Source: Pectinophora gossypiella | Taxonomy: Eukaryota > Arthropoda > Insecta > Lepidoptera > Gelechiidae | Assembly: GCF_024362695.1 (NCBI RefSeq) | Contig: NC_065407.1 | Location: forward strand, 4,278,001-4,342,000 | DNA length: 64,000 nucleotides | Reading direction: 5' to 3' | Part shown: in pieces, positions 60,426-64,000 of the stretch | Numbering within the stretch: position 1 is the stretch's first letter | Layout: every line of letters begins with the position of its first letter | Translations under genes and position numbers: made by a program | Notes under the pieces: model-generated | What the model was told of the DNA's origin: nothing | What the model saw: only the letters and a program-made list of their open reading frames with translations | Database searches by the model: none

Positions 60426-62764
60426 TGTTCGTTCCTTTTGACTGCTGAAATATACCTATGTGCGGATTCCGGCAAACACGAACTTTTTATTCATTTTAAG
60501 CCTTCGAAAAGGGAACAGATAAATACCTACCTACTTATTTAATGCCATCTAAAGCAAACTTACAGTAAGTCACATAAAAAAAAACAATCAAAGAATGACA
60601 ATGTATATAACAGTAGACATTTTAAGTAGTGGGTATTCCAGAGTGGTCATTTCTAGAAGTGGGCTCTTGAAATGTTTTCACGAACCTTTGTTTTATTGCT
60701 TCCGTATAGAAAATCTCCAGGCTTTACTACACAATAAAAGTTACATAAATGTAAATCATACAATAAATATGTCCTACCTATATTATATAAACCCCTGATA
60801 TAGTACACGTGTAATTACTTAGCATCGGTAATGTAAAAACGTTAAGTGACTCAATTTCACGCAAAAATGGCGTAAGGTATGTCCACGTGGGTAAAAATAC
60901 GCAATAAATGTAATTAAAATAATACCTGCAATCGGCTAAACGTGTCATTTTATTGTAACTACCGCGCACCTTAAGTACCTACACGTTTCTCAAAATAATC
61001 ATATATCAGGGGTCAAGAATTCTAAAGCTACGTCCACATATCGCACATGCGCATGATACTTAGCTCAAAACAAGGCTATTTTGCGCTGTGACATACTTAC
61101 AAAATGACGAACAATATTTTGCTCTACCAATTAAGTAATAAATAACACAGTAGTTATTTTTTCTGTTTGATGCAAAATAAAATGAATTAGGACTGAGTAA
61201 AGACCAAGTTTATACTTATAGACTAAAGCAAATAAGGTAAGGTTATAAACAGGTGAAGTTAGCACATCACCTAAATTCACACAAAAAACTACTAAGGATC
61301 TAACAATTACCGTAATAAGGAGATATATGACAATATCGAGCATTTAATTACTATCCAATACATATTATGTACGGGTCAACAACATAATTGATCGAGGAAG
61401 ATTCTTCTAACACATAAATAAAATAAATTCTAAGAAATATATCGTTGTTGTTGTTTTTGCGTCTTTTATCATCATAATAAGAGTTACACTTCAATGCGTT
61501 AAAAAAACAATCGTGTAATCGATTCTTAAGATAAGATTCAGGGAATAAACTTCTGTTTCGTGGTAAGTTTTCATGACTACAACCTAAAAGGGGTTAGTCT
61601 CAGATTGTCTAGGTAGCAATTAAGTATGACTATATCAAATTCAAAAATATCTTTATCAGTACGTATCATAGTTACACTTTGAATCGTCATTTTTACATAA
61701 CGAACGTCTCACCCACCTAAAACTATTGCAGCTTCTCACAACCTGTTAACGTCTCACCCACCTAAAACTATTGCAGCTTCTCACAACCTGCCTCACAATC
61801 ATTTCACCTAGACCTTATATTGACTTCGTCGCAAAACTTGATAGCAAAATGACTCCATGGCGGTTTGTCTAGTTTGAAGTATTCCGGAAAATTTCAGCCA
61901 CCTAATGGTATGCAGACCTAATCGCATAATTGTCGTGATCAGATGATCTCAACCGGTCACGATGCAGATCCTCGGATGCCTCAGGCTTTTAAAATGACGT
62001 AAATATCGCATATTATAATAATTAACCTATTTACATTAAAGAAATGGTTGTACAAGGTACAAACATGCAGTAATATACTGCGCTTCAATCTATATTAGGT
62101 CAAAGGATTCAATATAGGCCACGTGTTGAGGATATTACGGATAACTGATGGTACTGCGGAGTTAGTTTCATCAGACTATCTGTCATTAATTGTACATATC
62201 ATTATGGATATAGGTCGCATTTTGTGTGTCGGAATTGCGCACTTATGTACCTCCTCTATCTGCGTAATAGGTACGGTCATGAATACTGATATGTAGACAC
62301 TTTGAAACCATGTCACATTAACTTTTCTGACAATTAAAAACCGTAAGTCTCATTAAATGACAAATATAATAGTGCGACAGGGTTCTAAAGTGGGTACATG
62401 ATATTGCTCGTGACTGTACTTGTAGTACATAGTAGGTGTTTTTATTTAATCGTCTTGTTTTTTAAGGTCCTTAAATCTAGGTGATAATATTGAAATACAA
62501 AATATTATGGAAGACAAATAAGTTGATGTGAAAAGAATGATAAGTACTTAAGTTTATAATAAATAAGTTGGTATATGTAGTACTTAGCTAAAATATACAA
62601 TTATAAAAAAAGTTTTAATACATAAATGTAGGGTGGGCTTCGCTACAAGTTATGTCGTAACGCTGCGGAAAATCAGGAGAAGAGGACGCGGGAATTCCCG
62701 ATGGAGCATTAAAAAAATACTGAAGTACTTACATACTTTGTTTGCAAAATTATTGTATTTTAAA

Positions 62765-62890
62765 GCGTACACTTCATCATCACTAATTTAAGAGCTACGA
62801 TCTTGTCGGTGAAGCATTCTCTATGCTACTTTTTAGGGAAATATAGGGCAGTGGTTTTCCTCTTTCCTTCCGTCCTTATCAAGGGCATAC
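62765..62890 (-). mobile_element. LINE 3'-end fragment
   Basis: CATCATCACTAATTTAAGAG, GGTGAAGCATTCTCTATGCT and the following CTACTTTTTAGGGAA are the inverse of 38690-38750 and 41590-41640. Confidence 0.7.
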
Positions 62891-63004
62891 TTATCAAATA
62901 TAATAAAATGGTAAATATTTAGGAATCAGAGATAGCCCTGTTTGGAAAACGCGGGCCTTTACGTACATCGTAGTTAGTATCACGGGTTCGTATCCTAACT
63001 CGGC

Positions 63005-63520
63005 CTTTATTAGATAGAATTCAAGTGGTTTCTAGGATTTGTGCCCGGTTAATGGCAATATTTTGCAGCCTCCGTGGTCTAGTGGTTAGAGCGTTAGGCT
63101 CACGATCTGGAGGTCCGGGTTCGATTCCCGATGGGGACATTGTCGAAATCACTTTGTGAGACTGTCCTTTGTTTGGTAAGGACTTTTCAGGCTTGAATCA
63201 CCTGATTGTCCGAAAAAGTAAGATGATTCCGTGCTTCGGAGAGCACGTTAAGCCGTTGGTCCCGGCTATTAGCCGTAAAAACACCTCCACCAACCCGCAG
63301 TGGAGCAGCTTGGTGGAGTATGCTCCATACCCCCTCCGGTTGATTGAGGGGAGGCCTGTGCCCAGCAGTGGGACGTATATAGGCAGTTTATGTATGTATG
63401 TTAATGGCAATAGACTCAGCCCCTATAACTTGGGTCTTAAACTTAGCTGGTGAGGAGTCGGTAATACTATACATCTCCGCCTACCCCTGTAGGGATACAG
63501 GCGTGATGTTATGTTATGTT
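63005..63520 (+). mobile_element. SINE split by a younger SINE
   Basis: A CCCCGAAGGGG-family SINE: AATTCAAGTGGTTTCTAGG before the break, and CTCAGCCCCTATAACTTGGG through CCTACCCCTGTAGGGATAC after it. The break at 63061-63400 is another SINE. Confidence 0.8.
63061..63400 (+). mobile_element. tRNA-derived SINE with 12-bp target duplication
   Basis: TTAATGGCAATA occurs at 63049-63060 and 63401-63412. The head GCCTCCGTGGTCTAGTGGTT is box A-like, and GGTCCGGGTTCGATTCCCG is a B-box, both from a tRNA. The body ends CAGCAGTGGGACGTATATAG and a (TATG)n-like tail. This is the least decayed copy in the window and serves as reference for the others. Confidence 0.93.
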
Positions 63521-64000
63521 AATATCTTCATTCCTATAAAGATATGCTTGATTATATACCAGTGTTATTATCGCCTGCGTGCGTTTTGTAGTAGATAAGA
63601 TATCTACCATGGGCGTTCCCGTGAGATTTCATGTTTATTGGATTCCAACCATGACCTTTAAAAGGAACTCGACGAATCAATTTACTATTCACAGATGCTA
63701 TTGAAGACAGCGGAATGAAATTCATAACAAGTATAAAGAAATCGTGAGGCGCATGAGGAAAAAATCACTTCAATATCATCATTCAATGTTCTAGTTCGCT
63801 GATTGAACTGTATTAGTAAACAGAATATTCTTTTTTTTCTTTTCCATATTTTCATATTTACAATTGCAATTAACAATGCAGCACAAATTGCGCAAAGGAC
63901 GCGAAAGTCATTGTCGATCAATATTATTAATGTTTTTATAATAACTACATTCAAATGGTTTAACTGGGTTTAATAACGTTTAACTACTTACTTAGTGGCT

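Larger units (their letters stand above)
60259..64000. other. Region upstream of the first M13 exon seen
   Basis: Probably M13 intron or 5' flank. It holds a (TA)n run at 60368-60422, a 45-bp tandem duplication at 61703-61792 with ACGTCTCACCCACCTAAAAC, a LINE tail at 62765-62890 and nested SINEs at 63005-63520. I could not find the missing anchor exon. Confidence 0.5.

Noticed and set aside
63065..63140. A functional tRNA gene on the plus strand
   Set aside because: Box A and B are present but the sequence continues into a SINE body with a target duplication, and the acceptor stem does not close.
63685..63954. 89-codon minus frame with a hydrophobic start, considered as the missing membrane anchor of the M13 peptidase
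   Set aside because: The hydrophobic stretch is not followed by the expected Cys-containing stalk, and no donor site in a suitable phase was found.

Overview
The window looks like insect nuclear DNA, most likely from a moth or butterfly. It is AT-rich, littered with short T-A-G-G-T-A-C-C-type runs and tRNA-derived SINEs of the kind common in Lepidoptera, and its host genes have introns. It carries two single-exon divergent ionotropic receptors. The species call is an inference from style and gene content, not from a database match.

Region 1 (1-24317) is a nest of mobile elements. The outer layer is a Ty1/copia retrotransposon of about 5.1 kb once its insertions are subtracted. Its 5' LTR is split by a 3.94-kb terminal-inverted-repeat (TIR) element carrying a decayed LINE. 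Its pol gene is split inside the reverse transcriptase by a 15.3-kb insertion flanked by GTATGAC on both sides. That insertion contains a three-exon gene for a THAP zinc-finger protein. Downstream of the gene sits an LTR element with no gag-pol and almost identical 1.39-kb LTRs (target duplication CTAG). Inside that LTR element sits a complete Mutator-like (MULE) transposon with 247-bp TIRs and an intact FLYWCH-type transposase. The two copia LTRs look identical wherever they can be compared, so the whole stack appears young.

Region 2 (24318-37441) holds host genes. Two divergent ionotropic receptor genes lie in tandem on the minus strand (27318-29108 and 31464-33278). The four-exon gene for the ribosome-biogenesis protein UTP11 is on the plus strand (35039-37441). 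SINE and MITE copies lie between and within them.

Region 3 (37828-60258, minus strand) is the ectodomain of a neprilysin-like M13 zinc metallopeptidase. Fourteen exons join in frame to about 677 codons; the cytoplasmic and membrane part lies upstream of what I could find. It meets UTP11 tail to tail. Its introns are full of repeats: a three-unit array of 254-bp repeats (45288-49540), a 3.8-kb TIR element (54360-58156) holding an RTE-type LINE with an 11-bp target duplication, a minisatellite, and several SINE and LINE remnants. Region 4 (60259-64000) has no gene I can support; it holds simple repeats, a LINE tail and a SINE inserted in another SINE.

I see no prokaryotic features, CRISPR array, rRNA or functional tRNA gene. 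The most unusual material is the recently mobile THAP-bearing segment, the intact FLYWCH MULE, the higher-order repeat array and three long near-perfect palindromes.
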